Translations under genes and position numbers: made by a program | Shown here: piece by piece, positions 62,471 through 64,000 of the stretch | Layout: each line of letters begins with the position of its first letter | Position numbering within the stretch: the stretch's first letter is position 1 | Notes under the pieces: model-generated | Databases searched by the model: none | What the model was told of the DNA's origin: nothing | The model's input: only the letters and a program-made list of their open reading frames with translations | NCBI RefSeq assembly: GCF_003985125.1 | Contig: NZ_ML133570.1 | Location: forward strand, 62,001 to 126,000 | Direction: 5' to 3' | Length of the DNA: 64,000 bases | DNA from: Rhizobium phaseoli | GTDB taxonomy: Bacteria; Pseudomonadota; Alphaproteobacteria; Rhizobiales; Rhizobiaceae

Positions 62471-64000
62471 TCAGGCGCTTTCCTTGAATTCGACGTCCCC
62501 ATCATCGGGACCGCCCATTGAGAGATCGAGAGCGAAGCCCTTTGCCCGCGCCTGCTGACCGGCGACGCTGTTGGCGGCGAGCTTCCTGCCGCCGAGGCTG
62601 CGGCCGGCGGAGGGCGCCGAGCTGCGGACCGTCACCCTGGCGGCCGGCATGCGGGCTTGGCGATCGCCTGTAGTATCGACCTTGAAGAAAGCGATCGACG
62701 TCTGCAGCTCTTCGGCCTGGCTCGCAAGTTCTTCCGAGGTCGCAGACATTTGTTCGGAGGCGCCGGCATTCTGCTGCGTCACCCGATCGAGCTGCTGGAT
62801 CGCTTCGTTGATCTGGCCGGCGCCGATATCCTGTTCACGGCAGGCGGCGCTGATTTCCGAAACCAGCTCGGCCGTTTTACGGATGTCGGGCACCAGGCGA
62901 CCGAGCATGTCGCCGGCATCCTGGGCGGCCTTGACCGTATCGCTCGACATCGAACTGATTTCGGCGGCAGCCGATTGGCTGCGTTCGGCAAGCTTGCGCA
63001 CTTCCGAAGCGACGACCGCAAACCCCTTGCCGTGTTCGCCGGCCCGCGCCGCTTCCACCGCGGCGTTGAGCGCCAACAGGTCGGTCTGGCGGGCGATTTC
63101 CTGGACGATGCTGATCTTTTCGGCGATGGTCCGCATTGCCTGCACGGCGCGCGACACCGCTTCGCCGCTCATCTCCGCATCCTTGGCCGACTGGCGGGCG
63201 ATCTTCTCGGTCTGCGCGGCATTGTCAGCATTTTGCTTGATGTTGGCCGCCATCTCCTCCATCGAGGCGGAGGCCTCTTCGGCGGAAGCCGCCTGTTCGC
63301 TGGCCCCCTGCGATACCTGTTCCGAGCTTGCCGAAAGTTCCTGGCTGCCGGCGGAGACATTCTCGGCGGCAGAGATCGCATCGGCGACGACGCCACGCAG
63401 ACGCTCGACCATCTGCTCGAGGGCGATGCCGAGCGTATCCTTCTCCGAAAGCGGCTTCGGAGACACCGTCAGGTCGCCGTCGGCGATCTGCCTGGCAATG
63501 CCGGCGGTGACGCGAAGGTTATCCGTCATGACATTGATCGTGTTGACCAGATCCTTGATCTCGTCGTTGGTCCTGATCTCGACCTTCTGGTTCAGGTCGC
63601 CGATCGCAACAGCGCTGGCAGCGTTCATGATCTTGCGCAGACCGCTATTCACGCCAAGCGCGATCCAAAGTGCAGCAGCGAAAGCAATGAGGGAAGCGCC
63701 GATCGCGAGACCGACCAGCATGTTCCTGGTCGAACTATAAAGAACGTCGGTGTCACTGTCGGCTTGCGTCATCGCCTTCTGCTGCAGCGTGACGAGCGTC
63801 TCGAAAACTTCTTCTATTTCCGCCACGAGAGCGCGAACTTCCCCCAGAGAAAATGCGGTGGCACCTGCCCTATCGCCGCCTTCCTGGATGGAGGCGACCT
63901 CGGTCGACTCTTCGGCGAAACGTTTGGCCAGTTCAATCAGCCTATCCCAGGTGGGCTTGCCCTCGGCGGTGGCGAGCTGTTGGCCGCTTGTCGCGAGAGC
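62471..64000 (-). CDS. Methyl-accepting chemotaxis protein (C-terminal part, cut by window edge)
   Basis: The frame is open from the window edge through to the stop at 62471, about 509 residues, so the true start lies beyond 64000; GTG 63826 is only an internal codon. Visible order: end of the sensor domain, a helix ([20 protein letters not shown]), a HAMP domain ([20 protein letters not shown]), a long helical hairpin with [20 protein letters not shown] at the tip, and a tail ending DVEFKESA that may tether CheR/CheB. It leads the mcp-cheW-cheR-cheB run. Confidence 0.95.
   Translation of the reverse strand, partial: ALATSGQQLATAEGKPTWDRLIELAKRFAEESTEVASIQEGGDRAGATAFSLGEVRALVAEIEEVFETLVTLQQKAMTQADSDTDVLYSSTRNMLVGLAIGASLIAFAAALWIALGVNSGLRKIMNAASAVAIGDLNQKVEIRTNDEIKDLVNTINVMTDNLRVTAGIARQIADGDLTVSPKPLSEKDTLGIALEQMVERLRGVVADAISAAENVSAGSQELSASSEQVSQGASEQAASAEEASASMEEMAANIKQNADNAAQTEKIARQSAKDAEMSGEAVSRAVQAMRTIAEKISIVQEIARQTDLLALNAAVEAARAGEHGKGFAVVASEVRKLAERSQSAAAEISSMSSDTVKAAQDAGDMLGRLVPDIRKTAELVSEISAACREQDIGAGQINEAIQQLDRVTQQNAGASEQMSATSEELASQAEELQTSIAFFKVDTTGDRQARMPAARVTVRSSAPSAGRSLGGRKLAANSVAGQQARAKGFALDLSMGGPDDGDVEFKESA

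Noticed and set aside
1-64000. tRNA or rRNA genes, CRISPR arrays, insertion sequences, prophage or integration sites
   Set aside because: I looked for cloverleaf 3' ends, regularly spaced repeats and transposase or integrase motifs and saw none; the repeats present are short intergenic palindromes.

Overview
The window is a stretch of chromosome from an alphaproteobacterium of the Rhizobiaceae, most like Rhizobium of the etli/leguminosarum group. The reasons are the dense GC-rich coding, the sqdBDC sulfolipid operon, the lpiA-acvB pair, a DUF1465/RcdA gene preceded by CtrA-type boxes, a 6S RNA gene beside zapA, CTTGAC/CTATAT-like promoters, and short intergenic palindromes that recur inside the window. 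I saw no tRNA, rRNA, CRISPR array, transposase or phage gene. Most of the region is ordinary core chromosome with small accessory insertions.

Layout. 1-2.5 kb: tolA (cut by the window edge), tolR, tolQ and ybgC on the minus strand. 2.6-5.8 kb: sulfoquinovosyl lipid operon sqdB-sqdD-sqdC. 5.9-10.8 kb: ygfA, a YmdB-type phosphoesterase, a secreted metallo-beta-lactamase-fold protein, a flavin-binding stress protein, a YebC/PmpR regulator and a luciferase-like monooxygenase. 10.9-16.5 kb: a large chemoreceptor and ruvC-ruvA-ruvB, with an AbrB/PIN toxin-antitoxin pair between ruvC and ruvA. 16.5-18.5 kb: Tat-exported phosphoesterase, Nudix and DinB proteins. 18.6-22.6 kb: lpiA-acvB (lysyl-phosphatidylglycerol metabolism). 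22.8-29.7 kb: DoxX, MscS-type channel, short 6-phosphogluconate dehydrogenase, a divergent SRPBCC/ArsR pair, an XRE regulator, an epimerase and a truncated phytase-like remnant. 29.8-30.7 kb: 6S RNA, zapA and a DUF4164 gene. 31-39.7 kb: tkt, gap, a K+/H+ antiporter, pgk and class I aldolase, i.e. central carbon metabolism. 40-46 kb: PhzF, a 54-residue membrane peptide, MFS, DUF1192, a candidate small RNA, rcdA, rpmE and an ABC exporter. 46-52.6 kb: an orphan TctC-type binding protein, DUF1508, a DGPF/ECF42 sigma factor pair, an ExbB/OmpA-like two-gene motor unit and an inositol monophosphatase. 53-59.7 kb: a 5-oxoproline-type cluster. 59.9-64 kb: cheB, cheR, cheW and a chemoreceptor cut by the edge, all on the minus strand.

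The most interesting unit is the 53-59.7 kb cluster. A divergent FadR-type regulator, with two operator-like sites, faces an NRAMP-fold transporter that lacks the DPGN and MPH metal motifs. Next come pxpA, the wreck of a DUF1445 (YcsI-like) gene, a fused pxpB-pxpC, and a biotin carboxylase fused to a biotinyl domain. The last two genes together hold the carboxylase, biotin-carrier and AHS1/AHS2 modules of a urea carboxylase, with no other carboxyltransferase beside them. That suggests a biotin-dependent lactam or amide carboxylase/hydrolase.

Second in interest is the rcdA region. Two TTAA-N7-TTAA boxes sit upstream of rcdA, one of them in front of a candidate roughly 100-nt structured RNA with a strong terminator. 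Starts given here were chosen by ribosome-binding site and family N-terminus, and often differ from the longest open frame. All homology statements are recognition from memory; no search was run.
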